Shown in pieces: positions 54,669-64,000 of a stretch of 64,000 bases of DNA. The DNA is from Diphasiastrum complanatum (lineage: Eukaryota > Streptophyta > Lycopodiopsida > Lycopodiales > Lycopodiaceae). The stretch is taken from assembly GCA_029204225.1 (NCBI GenBank), contig CM055098.1, positions 15,584,858-15,648,857 on the forward strand, given 5' to 3'. How positions within the stretch are numbered: the stretch's first letter is position 1; every line of letters begins with the position of its first letter. A program made the position numbers and the translations under genes. The notes beneath the pieces are model-generated. The model was not told where the DNA came from. It made no database searches and worked only from the letters and a program-made list of their open reading frames with translations.

Positions 54669-57600
54669 ATTGATTTCCTGACATGCAAAATTTGCTTAAA
54701 TTAGAGATCCAATCATCAACTAATAAGTGAAACGTTCAAAACCTTCATAACTGGCTGATATTAGTCAGCAAGGTCTTTCACTCATTTGTGCAAACTTTCG
54801 CAAAATCAATATCAGATCAAATTAAACAACAACTTTTTATGACCAAACACTAACTTTTACGAAAAACTAGGATTTTTGAAATCCGTTCGAAATGGACCAA
54901 CTCTGAAAATCAATTTTGCAAAAACACAGGCACTGTCTCAAATCGAAATCATTTCCAAATATCCTGCATGGAACTGACTCTACATGCATCGTCTTATTAA
55001 AAGAATGAATTTTTTTTTTTTGTAAATGGCCTAGTCGCTAGGAAATCTGCTTTGATCTAGAATGCCCATTTATGGCCCAAAAACCCCAATTTTTGGTCCA
55101 AAATCACTATCTAATCAACCTTTTGACTTTTCAACCAACATGCAATCATTAAATTCTGTAATTAATGACTGTAAAACAATAAGTACAATATGGAAAACGT
55201 ACTACACCCGATCCTATAACCAATTTATTGCAAAAACCATCAATTCTAGGTGAAAAATTCACTAAATTCAAGAAAAATCCTATGATTTCCATCAAATTTA
55301 TGGAGCAAATCCACAATTATGATCTTTAGGCTGAAAGTACACCAAGGATCTTTAGACCGATGGTTAGTGATTACTGTAATGTTAATACTAACAGAGAAAT
55401 CCATTGATTTTTTATTCAAGGTATTTTGGAAAATTATGAGATACAGATCCGGATTCCTATTGGTGTCTCATTATTTACAAAATTTGCAGACCCTTAAATC
55501 TATTTCTCTTTTATTCGAACCTTTAATTTTTAGAAATTTCTTAAATACGAGATAGTTGGATTGAGATTCATATAACTCCTTTCAGTGTGAAACTGTGTTT
55601 TGAAGGACTGATAATAGTTATATGAAATTATATTTCCATACGATTGTGAATATGGCTCAAGATTTATTGACGTTTCTATTGATTCAAATTCAGTAAAGGA
55701 ATGACTGAATTCATGAAATTTTGACTTCTTAGACCCAAATGATTATCTCTATTTGATAGTTGATTATTGATACGTAATATTTCTATCACTCGGGATAAGA
55801 TATTTTATGATTTTGGAGAAAGTCCGGTTTGTAATAGTATTGGATACTTAAACTTGACTTTTCTTGATCTTTGATATCTTATACGTTGTAACCTGAGGAA
55901 TCATTTTAAAGGAAAATTATGGAACTTCTTTTAAAAAAGAGGTGATGAAGAGATAGGAATAAGACTTGCAATGGATCAATCGGTTGCATAGATTTCTTTT
56001 GAGGAATCCAGTATGTGTGCAACGTTTGAACTATCAATGAAATAGAGGAACTCTCTAGGGATTGTTGTGAATAATCTGGAACTAGAGGAATTTTGGGGGT
56101 AATGAGCAATGAGTTATTCATAATTATGGATTGTAGTGGTAAAGATGAAATGTAGGTTCCATTGATCGGTTTTACCAAGTACCATTTTGTTATGGATTGG
56201 ATCAGGTGGAATAAAGCTCTAATCTTAACCCAGTGTCCAAAGATGTCTGTATAAGTTAGCCTAATCTTGTTTGAATACTAAGATCTGATGTAGGTTGATT
56301 GAGTGAAGAAATTAAAAGTGTGATGGTTGGAAAACTTGAGGTTGTGAGATTATTCACTTCAAAGATTTCCCAGATATGCTATTTACTCATGAGAAAAAGA
56401 GTTCTTTTGTAGCTGAGTTGCAAGATTCTCAATGAGTTATGTGAGTAACATATGCAGATTATAGAAGAATTTGCCACTTTGTAGCGTATGTTATATATAG
56501 GAACATAGTTGGATAAGTTGGTTACATACATCTCAATCTTGTGGATATACTATGTGTTTCCTATGTACTGAGTTTATATCGTATACTTAAACTAGTCAGT
56601 GAGCATAGACATATGAACTAGTAATGTTCAGAATAGTTACTTGCAGGTTAATGACTCTTTCTGTGGAAATGGTAATTCATTAACTTAGTGATGGTTTAGA
56701 TGAGATTCTAAATGTGGTGCTGTTCCGAGATATACACATTTGAGATTTCTAAATCGTTAGCAATTGACTTGAGTAATTGGATTACTCCTGGTTAAAAGTT
56801 AATTGGTTGAATAAGTAGTGTCAAGAGAATTCACCAAAAACTGCTTGTTTAAATCTATATCGCTTTTAAGACACATGATTTGTGAGTCATCGAGATTCAT
56901 CAACAATAGTTGTGTGCATAGAATATAGTTTGTATAGAATATTTCTCAAACGAGTTATAAATTCTAAGTTATTGACTGTATCCCAGTGAGCTCATATTGG
57001 ATGACAGAGTTTAACTAATATCAAGGATAACCACTGAGTTCAGTTTGAATTCAACAGAATTTTGAAATCTCTAGATTTTGTTCTAAAGGACTGTATAAAG
57101 TTTCTGTAGTTGTTTAAAATGGTTTTCGTATGTCATCTGTCTTTAATTACCTGCTTGATTGCAGAGTTTGGATAACTCATAATCTCGTTAAGGATCTGGT
57201 TGGGAGAAAAGATCTTAGAATAATTCTTATATTTCTTGAGTGGTGTGTTGTACATGTACTCCAATATCTTTCAATGATTAGTTATGGTTTTGGAATCCTT
57301 TAAATTATGATTGACGAATAAAAAGATACTAAATATTTATGATTGATGGATCATAAATTGATACTTAATTGTCATTAGAAGTTTATAAGGAAATGTGATG
57401 ATTCTATAGATGATGAGTAATTCTCGATCTATTGAAAGAGTCAGGATAATAGATCAATTAGTTGAAAAACTGAATTTCTTTACTCTGGTGCAAAATTGAG
57501 ATTGAGTCTCACAAGCATTCTTATGAAGGTAAATTATTTTTACTTATGAGGAATTTGCTCACCGATGAAATTCTATCACAGATTGTAGTCTATAAGTGCT

Positions 57601-58255
57601 TGTGTATGATTTTAAGTCTAGATCTCTAGTTAATTGGGAGACAGACAAATCTATCGAGATTTGATGGTTGCTGTTTTCTTGCATGAGATACTAGGAATAG
57701 AGCAATTAACTCAAGAGAGTATCCGGAGTACTCAGAATTGAGTTAAAGTCATTTTTATCTTGATATATCTCCTAGAGATTTTGGTAGGATGAATTGTTAT
57801 AACTTAGTTATATATATTCTTAGTGTATTTGTACCAAGAAGCATTTAGGAGAGGTCTACAAGAATTGTGGATAGTCTTGGACTATAATTGTTTTGTTTCT
57901 TTAACTTTTGAACATTGATCTCCAATGTAAGGTGATTATTCCCCCAGTGGTTCATGTAAATTGAAGTTACATGAAGGTGACGTTACTAATTTGGAGAGAA
58001 TCAGCCCAATAGGAAAATTTATGGCTTAGTGTACTTCTAGAAGCAGATGTAGTACTTTAGAGCAGAGATAAACAATTGGAAAACTGTTCCATCTCTAAGT
58101 ACTTCTTGTATAAACAATTTAGAAAATTTTCTATCTCTGAGCGCTTGATTAGGTAGATGGGGCAGATTAAGGTTGATGATTTATGGGAAAAAGTTAAAAG
58201 CATAAAGTGGATCTTCCCTAGTTTTCACTTTTGAGGACTAAAGTAGTTCAAGGGG
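54669..58255. other. Long AT-rich stretch without recognisable genes
   Basis: About 3.6 kb with few frames over 60 codons and none with a known domain. The sequence reads like heavily decayed retroelement: it ends at a purine tract and LTR-like start (58256-58280). No RNA gene, array or inverted repeat was recognised. Confidence 0.4.
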
Positions 58256-58290
58256 GGAAGAATGTTATGTCCATGTCCTGTATATAGGAT
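58250..58290 (+). repeat. Putative polypurine tract and LTR start of a decayed gypsy-type element
   Basis: CAAGGGGGGAAGAA is followed by TGTTATGTCCATGTCC, the typical PPT/LTR junction pattern. The upstream pol is unrecognisable, and no partner LTR was found. Confidence 0.4.
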
Positions 58291-58751
58291 TTGGAATAAT
58301 CCTAGACTTGGATATCCAGTACTCCAGTGTAAGAGATTACTAGTTACACCACATCATTCCGGACTAGGCCAGAAATGTAATTAATAATCTTGTGAGGGCC
58401 CAGGTGCTCTAATTGGACCTATATGGAGCTTTTGCATCATTGATTGACAGCTTTGTGCAAGAATAGGAGGTCGAATGCTTTTAATAGAATTGGAGGGATC
58501 CTAGAGGAAATATTCTCTAGCTTTTGGAGAGTATCTATCTTGTAGGAACTTGCCCATCTCCTCATTCCAATTTCTCGTTTTCAAGCCTCTCTTGCATTCA
58601 GTCACCATGGCTCGGGGGTGAAGCGGTTAGGGATTTGACTATCTATTTCATGTTGGTTGGGTGGCTTGGCTCCACAAGTGTCCTTTTGGTTGCATGCAAC
58701 ATAATCTAGGTGGATCTTCACTTGGCGATCCTTACACCCAACCCCTAGCAT

Positions 58752-58850
58752 CCAATCCAATCTACCATGCAAGGAGCAAACACATTGAAGCATGTTTCAA
58801 GTGAAGAATGCATTGCTGATATATTGACAAAGTCTCTTCAACATTAGGGG
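58752..58850 (+). pseudogene. Ty1-copia RNase H end, fragment
   Basis: NPIYHARSKHIEACF then, after an internal deletion, CIADILTKSLQ. These are the conserved end blocks of copia RNase H. Roughly 60 bp is missing between the two blocks. Confidence 0.65.
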
Positions 58851-59246
58851 AAATTTGGGCTCAAAATGGGCCCTTTAAGAAATTTGACTCCGCATTCTAA
58901 CAACTGTGGTTAAAACTAGCTCTAACTTCAGGCATTAATTAGTTAAGCGTGCTTGTAATAACAACATACATTTGTCATATAATTCGGGGCTGTAAACGTC
59001 CACCAATAATAATATTATAGCATGGTACCTGCGCCTAAAAGTAATGAATGGTCTATTAGTAAAAAATAATGGCCACCGAATTCCGTACCTAGAGATACGA
59101 TATGTTCACGGAAACTTATGAGGGCAATCATTTCTGAAACTTTGCTCTACATAAGCACTAACATGACAATAAAGAAAACTTAACATTTGAATTTCACGTT
59201 CGAATATCGGTTTAGCATGCGCACAGATCATCCGGATACCCTTCAG

Positions 59247-59372
59247 TCATGGCGGCTCACGTGGCGTGCCCCTTGGCCTAGGAGGTGGTGGTGGAGGACG
59301 AGTGTTGGTGGATTTCCATGGTGGCCTCCTTGCACTGGGACACCTCTGTGCTCTATGCTTCGTGCGAGCCAT
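59247..59372 (-). CDS. Small frame MARTKHRAQRCPSARRPP, 41 aa, at the edge of the inverted repeat
   Basis: ATG at 59372 (minus), TGA at 59247. Starts MARTKHRAQRCPSARRPPWK, then STNTRPPPPPPRPRGTPREP. It is Arg/Pro-rich. The first five residues equal the histone H3 tail, and the spacing of the basic residues is similar. It begins just outside the left arm of the 1.1-kb inverted repeat, whose right arm has a degenerate equivalent (MAFGTK, 60457 onward). Whether it is translated is unknown; it could be the 5' end of a larger, lost ORF. Confidence 0.3.
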   Translation of the reverse strand: MARTKHRAQRCPSARRPPWKSTNTRPPPPPPRPRGTPREPP

Positions 59373-59980
59373 TCGCGGACCCAATATCGGATCAGCGCGC
59401 GCGTAGCAAGTCAGCAGCTGCAGAATGTAGGTTGGGTGCACCGAACTGATATCAGACAAAAAAGTCGAATACTAGGCTATATCGGATGGGCGCGTGGGAG
59501 TCCGGAACAAGAATATCACGATTGAGTCGGGTGTGTTGAACTGATATTGAAAACTTGTAACTTTTGAAAGACAGTTCGGATTGAGACGATTACAATGCCA
59601 TTAGAAAGCCCTCGACGAGAGCTTTTCAACAACACCCAACATGACCTAGTTCCGAGCTACGGTTAAAGAGATATTCTCAGTCAAAGTTTTGGGCGGTAAA
59701 ACAGTCAACGGTCAACCTAATATCGGATCGGCGCGTGGTTGACCAGTTTGACCCGGTCAAACCCTAAGGGTGCGCGCCGATCCGACATTAGGGTTCTCAA
59801 TTTTTTTTTTTTTGGAAAGAGCTCGACGAGAGCTTCGCAACGGCACCAGTCCAAAACTTTGATTGCCTATAACTTTTGAACCGTAACTCGGAATTAGGTC
59901 ATTCTGGTGCCGTTGCGAAGCTCTCGTCGAGCTCTTTCCCAAAAAATAACAAAAATAAAAAAAATAAAAATAGAAATATA

Positions 59981-60011
<31 letters not shown>

Positions 60012-60475
60012 TGAAAACCCTAATGTCGGATCGGCGTGCACCCTTAGGGTTTGACCAGGTCAAACTAGTCAACCGCACGCCGATGCGATATTAGGTTGAC
60101 CGTTGACTATTTTACGGCCCAAAACTTTGACTGAGAATATCTCTTCAACCGTAGCTCGGAACTAGGTCATCTTGGGTGCCGTTGAAAAGTTCTCGTCGAA
60201 GGCTTTCTAATGGCATTGTAATTGTCTCAATCCGAGATGTCTTTCAAAAGTTACCATTTTTTTTTTTTTATTACAGGCAATATCGGTTTAGTGCGCCTGA
60301 CCCAATTATGGTATTCTTGTTCCAGACTCCCACGCGCCCATCCGATATAGCCTAGTTTCCGACTTTTTTTTTTTCTGATATTAGTTCGACGCGCCTGACC
60401 TACATTCTGTAATTGTTGACTTTCTATACGCGCGCTGATCCGATACTGGGTTTGCAAATGGCCTTTGGTACCAAA
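59365..60475. repeat. Long inverted repeat (about 1.1 kb, arms about 0.5 kb) made of iterated modules
   Basis: The left arm (59365-59850) pairs with the right arm (59904-60475). Paired landmarks are CCAATATCGGATCAGCGCGC (59381) with GCGCGCTGATCCGATACTGG (60430), GGCTATATCGGATGGGCGCG with its complement at about 60332-60353, and GAGCTCGACGAGAGCTTCGC (59819) with GCGAAGCTCTCGTCGAGCTC (59916). Arms differ by scattered changes and a (AAT)n insertion at 59965-60010. Inside, a module of about 85 bp (CCAAAACTTTGA ... GAACTAGGTCAT ... CTCGTCGA) occurs three times, and a GCGCG-GATCCGATATTAGG-type motif about nine times in both orientations. Confidence 0.8.
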
Positions 60476-60793
60476 TGAATTTAAATGAAATATTCTAATT
60501 TTCAGAGGGGATATTCTAGATTCTCCCTTTGTCGTGGAGGCAACCGCTTCTAATCTACAAAGATTTCAAAGTGTGTGATCGTCCAAAAAACAAAGATCAA
60601 CATGGGAAAAGTATGAAGACTCGGATTCAATCCAAAAATTTAACACAACGAACAATGGCCTATACTCACTTGCGCATTGATCCGCTATCGACTGCTGACT
60701 TTCATACTCGGGTTATCGGTTCGGCGCGCGCCTCCTATACTGCCTCACTGTTGATCTGTACACATGCGCGTTGATCCGATACTAGGACATTGC

Positions 60794-60868
60794 ATGGCCC
60801 GCACCAAACAAACTGCTCTGGCTCGCATCAATGGTTCCTCTTGGACTCCGATTGCGTGTCATCATTAG
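60794..60868 (+). CDS. Small frame MARTKQTALARINGSS, 24 aa
   Basis: ATG at 60794, TAG at 60866-60868. The first eight residues MARTKQTA equal the histone H3 N-terminus, after which it diverges (LARINGSSWTPIACHH). The ATG is preceded by GCGCGTTGATCCGATACTAG, the same motif that precedes the ATG of the frame at 59372 and the degenerate one at 60457. Not an H3 gene, and expression is unproven. Confidence 0.3.
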   Translation: MARTKQTALARINGSSWTPIACHH

Positions 60869-61350
60869 TCCAGAATATCTCTATGGAAGTTGAGTATGAT
60901 TGAGAACAAAGAGAATGAGAGGTATACCTAAGAATGACAAGAAGTTCCTAAACTACAGAGATTAGTTAACTACAATTTATAACTATTTACGTCAAATTAA
61001 CCTCGAGTGTACAAATACGGGCAACAAAAGATTATTCGGGCAGTATTTGTGGTCCACTCACAATCGTTTAATCTGCCCGGCGGGATTTTTGAAAATCACC
61101 AAAATTTGGTCGGGAAAGGCAAAAGCAATTTCCGTTCGTCCACCACTGTTACAATTCATTACAGATGGACACCATTGATTGGGCCACTTAAGCGTTGAAA
61201 GCGTGTGAAGTCAAAAAAAGCATCTTGACAAAGGGCCCATTTTGAGTTCTAGTATCCCCTAATGAAGGCTACTTTTTGTAATCTTAGATCAGCCCTTGGC
61301 TTAATTAGTAAAGCTATGTTATCATCTAGCTAGATTGTGAGGAGCAGTAT
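60869..61350. other. No gene recognised
   Basis: A tRNA-like block (TTGGCTTAATTAGTAAAGC, 61293-61311) is too degenerate to call. The stretch separates the motif-iterated repeat from the copia LTR. Confidence 0.35.
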
Positions 61351-62277
61351 TGAAATTTCACAATTCTAGCTTGTTTAGTTTAATGTAATTCCACTTGTAA
61401 GTGGTGATGTGGCACATGCCACATGTCAAGATGCTTATGCCTATGTCCAACAATGTAAATTCCTCACACGAGATCTTATGGCATCTTTACAGTGAGTACA
61501 AAATGCACATTAGCATTGTAGAGAGAATGTAGGACTATTTTAGACAATTTTTGTGAAAGATTCAACTAGTCTCATCACATTTTGCAATATTTCCATATTT
61601 GGCATATTGAGGCCAAAACTTGTTTTAGACTTAGAGGTTGACTTTTCAAAGTTCATTAGTCTAAATTTCATTTGAATAAACACTTTTTGAAAGTGTGGGA
61701 AAGATAGAATGCGAGTTTGAGTAGATTCAATTTGAATAAGTTGGGTACATTGAATCTAGACCCAAAATTGGTAGGGTTAGCATTTTGGTGGGAAAGCCAA
61801 GTGGCCAAATAGGGTTTGGACCTGCTATAAAAGGATGTAACTCGTGGAGAGAGTCATCTTCTCTCTTCTCTATCTCATTTCATGCTTATACTTTTTGGAT
61901 CATTGGTTCAGCCTAAGTGGTGGCTTATAGATTGCATATCAAATTTTCAGCATTTGCATGTAGATTTGGAATAGTCAATTTTTTTGTGATTATGTCAAAA
62001 CCCTAATTTTGATTGGATCTCTAGATAGTGAGGTTGCTGGACTTCATTTGAGTGTGTTTCAATCTTAGGAAGTGGCAAAAGTCATTAGATTGAGGATAGA
62101 TCATAGGTTGATCAAGATTCCATGATTCTATGTGTTGATTTGCTTGGATAAGTGCTAGAAGAGAATTTGTGAGATAGTTTCAAATCTTGGTGATTTCTTT
62201 TGAAAGCATTTGTTGTTGTTCAAAGGAGTGCTTTGTGCATTGAAACAGGTTGAAAGAGAAGATCAGGTCATTGCTAC
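61351..62277 (+). repeat. 5' LTR and leader of a copia element
   Basis: The left edge is fixed by the matching fragment at 49788. The sequence up to the gag ATG at 62278 holds the LTR and leader. The LTR/PBS junction could not be placed, because no clear initiator-Met-tRNA complement (TGGTATCAGAGC type) is visible. The TATA box at 61826 lies in U3. Confidence 0.65.
61826..61834 (+). promoter_or_regulatory. TATA box of the copia LTR
   Basis: CTATAAAAGG at 61825-61834 is a strong TATA box. Transcription would start about 30 nt downstream, near 61857, within CATCTTCTCTCTTC, which is typical for plant LTR promoters. Confidence 0.6.
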
Positions 62278-62958
62278 ATGGCAACCTCAATTGGAGTCAT
62301 GTTGAAAGCCAATGATAGGCTTACGTCAAGTAACTATTCATTACTTCTTGAGATGAATGATGCTTTGGATATTGTTGTAGGTTTGGAGGAGAGACCAGCA
62401 ACACAACAAGATCAATGGAGGTATGACAAGAGGGCCAAGAAGGCTCTACACATGATAAAGATGAATGTTACCAATGAACTTCTCAAGGAAGTTGGTAAGT
62501 GCACATCATCTTTGGAAGCTTGGAATTCATTGAAGAAGCTTTATGAATCCAAGTCTACTTCTAGAGTGCTGACTCTAAGAAGGCAAATCTTTTCTTGTTT
62601 GCAAAAGAATGAAGAAAGTCCAAGTACTTTTGTTTTGAAAATGAAAGCATTGAATGATGAGTTAGCTTGCATAGATGAAAGCATTAAGGAAGGAGAGCTT
62701 ATTCAAGTGATTCTTAATGGCTTGTTGGATGCTCATGCTAACATTGTTCAAAGTATTGCTATTCAATAGACTTTGCCAAGTTTGATGGATCTTCAAGAGA
62801 TCTTGATCAATGAGGAATATAGGCTTCAAGCAAGAGGTGGATCTACATCGACACTTCAAGAGGATGCTATGTTCACAAAGGGCAAATTCAAGGGCAAAGC
62901 CAAAAGCAAGTGGGGGCAAGATCAAGTGGATGCTTCTTCAAGTGAAAAAGAAGAATAG
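62278..62958 (+). pseudogene. Ty1-copia gag (capsid), one in-frame TAG
   Basis: From ATG 62278: MATSIGVMLKANDRLTSSNY, ALDIVVGLEERPATQQDQWR, KKALHMIKMNVTNELLKEVG, AWNSLKKLYESKSTSRVLTL and VLKMKALNDELACIDESIKE, the UBN2-type copia gag. A TAG at 62767-62769 (probably from CAG) interrupts it; the same frame resumes as TLPSLMDLQEILINEEYRLQ and ends at 62958. The zinc knuckle and pol continue in another frame from about 62948. Otherwise it is well preserved and young. Confidence 0.88.
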
Positions 62959-64000
62959 ATCAAAGCTCAAGTGCTTCTATTGTGGCATCAAAGGACACTT
63001 TGCAAGTGAGTGCTACAAGAAGAAGAGAGATCAAGGAGACAAGCAAGGTAATTTTACTCTTGATGAGGATGGTTTGGATGTGCAAGATGCAAATGATGAT
63101 GCTTTTGTGATGTCTTCATGTATGCTTGCTAATGATGGAGATCTAGATCCTTGGTGGATTGATAGTGGAGCAAGTTCACACATGACCTTTCACAAAGAAT
63201 ACTTCACTTCTTTGTTGGCATATGGAAATGACAAGAGGGTGATCTACACGGCCAATGATGGTGAGTGTGCAATCAAAGGGATTGGCACAATTCCTATTTC
63301 TCTCTCTACAAATAGGAATGTTCATTTGGAGGATGTCTTGTTTATTCCATCTATTACCAAGAATTTGCTTAGTGTGAGTCAAATGCTAAGTAAGGGCCTC
63401 AAGGTGGAGTTTGATGGAGATGCTTGTTTGATCAAAAGGAAAGATGTCTTGATTGGAAAAGGTAAAAGGCAAGGGAAGTTGTTCAAACTTTATGCTTGTG
63501 TTATTGCTAACCAAGTTGGATGTGTTGCAAGGGAGCAAATTTCTATTCAAGAGGTTTGGCACAAAAGGATGGGACACCTCAACTTCAAGTCATTGGAGAT
63601 AATGGCAAGGAAGAAGGTTGTGATTGGTCTTCCAAGTTCCTTAAGTAATGACAAGCATGTTTGTGAGTCTTGTGCTTTGTCTAAGTCACATAGACTACCT
63701 TATACTATATCCATTTCTAGATCTACAAAGCCTTTTCAGCTTGTACATTCGGATATTCATGGATTTACTACAATTAGCAATAGTGGAGCTAAGATGTATG
63801 TAACATTCATTGATGATTTTAGTAGATTTTGTTGGATCTATCTACTAAAGAGCAAGGATGAAGTGTATGATGTCTTTGTCAAGTTCAAGAATGCAAGGGA
63901 GAACCAATTCTCCACAAAGATCAAGTGCTTGAGAGGTGACAATGGTGGTGAGTACATATCTAACAAGTTCAAGGCCTTTTGTGATGAGCATGGGATCAAG
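62948..64000 (+). CDS. Ty1-copia zinc knuckle, protease and integrase (continues past window)
   Basis: Open to the window end without a stop. The zinc knuckle CFYCGIKGHFASEC (62972-63013), aspartic protease PWWIDSGASSHMTFH (63152 onward), GAG-pre-integrase VWHKRMGHLNFKSLEIMARK and HVCESCALSKSHRLPY (zinc HHCC), then the integrase core LVHSDIHG with the first catalytic Asp, TFIDDFSRFCWIYLLKSKDE and LRGDNGGEYIS with the second Asp. The order PR-INT confirms copia. RT and the 3' LTR lie beyond 64000. It is shifted relative to gag at the A-run AGTGAAAAAGAAG (62941-62953). Catalytic residues visible so far are intact. Confidence 0.92.

Noticed and set aside
59373-60866. CRISPR array or riboswitch in the motif-iterated region
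   Set aside because: Repeats vary in length, spacing and orientation, the genome is eukaryotic, and the units pair as a single long inverted repeat.
60794-60868. Histone H3 gene
   Set aside because: Identity ends after MARTKQTA, and no histone fold or the rest of the tail follows.

Overview
The window is nuclear DNA of a land plant with a large, repeat-rich genome. The evidence is Ty1-copia and Ty3-gypsy polyproteins of plant type, an L1-like LINE family, hAT transposons, tRNA-derived SINE heads, long microsatellites, and one spliced host gene with introns of about 13 kb. Introns this large suggest a fern, gymnosperm or other large-genome lineage, but the species cannot be fixed from sequence alone. 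No bacterial, organellar or CRISPR features were seen.

The one host gene I can reconstruct is a homologue of ESF2/ABT1, an RRM protein of the small-subunit processome. Seven exons (14499-44529, plus strand) splice in phase at GT-AG sites into an uninterrupted 266-residue protein. Introns 3 and 5 are about 13.0 and 12.9 kb and are packed with transposons, yet the frame is intact. Upstream (12.6-13.8 kb) lie telo-box-like TAGGGTTT motifs and a TGGGCC motif, as in promoters of plant ribosome-biogenesis genes.

Region 0-12 kb is a graveyard of nested, broken retroelements: a copia element with a tandemly duplicated RT segment, a minus-strand gypsy fragment, a second copia RT fragment, a hAT fragment, a third copia fragment and a gypsy integrase tail. 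Intron 3 (16.4-29.4 kb) holds a head-to-tail train of L1-like LINE copies. The first four are separated by (TC)n tracts; the first three end in the same 3' hairpin just before the tract. Two copies carry only ORF1 and others carry EN plus RT. Intron 5 (30.7-43.6 kb) holds a chain of hAT-type elements separated by (TA)n tracts: a fragment, an internally deleted copy, a MITE-like element, a 6.2 kb element with a multi-exon transposase and an antisense second ORF, and a relative of the MITE. A further MITE there has an 8-bp target duplication.

Region 44.5-64 kb holds the gene's 3' flank, an LTR fragment, a minus-strand Q/E-rich reading frame beginning MARTKQ, an unrecognised minus-strand frame with a CxxC...HxxxHxC motif, a minus-strand gypsy gag-PR-RT fragment, and a long unresolved AT-rich stretch. 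It ends with a 1.1 kb inverted repeat built from reiterated GCGCG-GATCCGATA motifs with MARTK-coding starts next to it, and the 5' half of a fairly intact copia element running off the window.

The main candidate for something new is the parallel use of two microsatellites by two unrelated transposon families inside introns of one gene, (TC)n by LINEs and (TA)n by hAT elements. Second are the motif-iterated inverted repeat and the histone-H3-tail-like MARTKQ starts.
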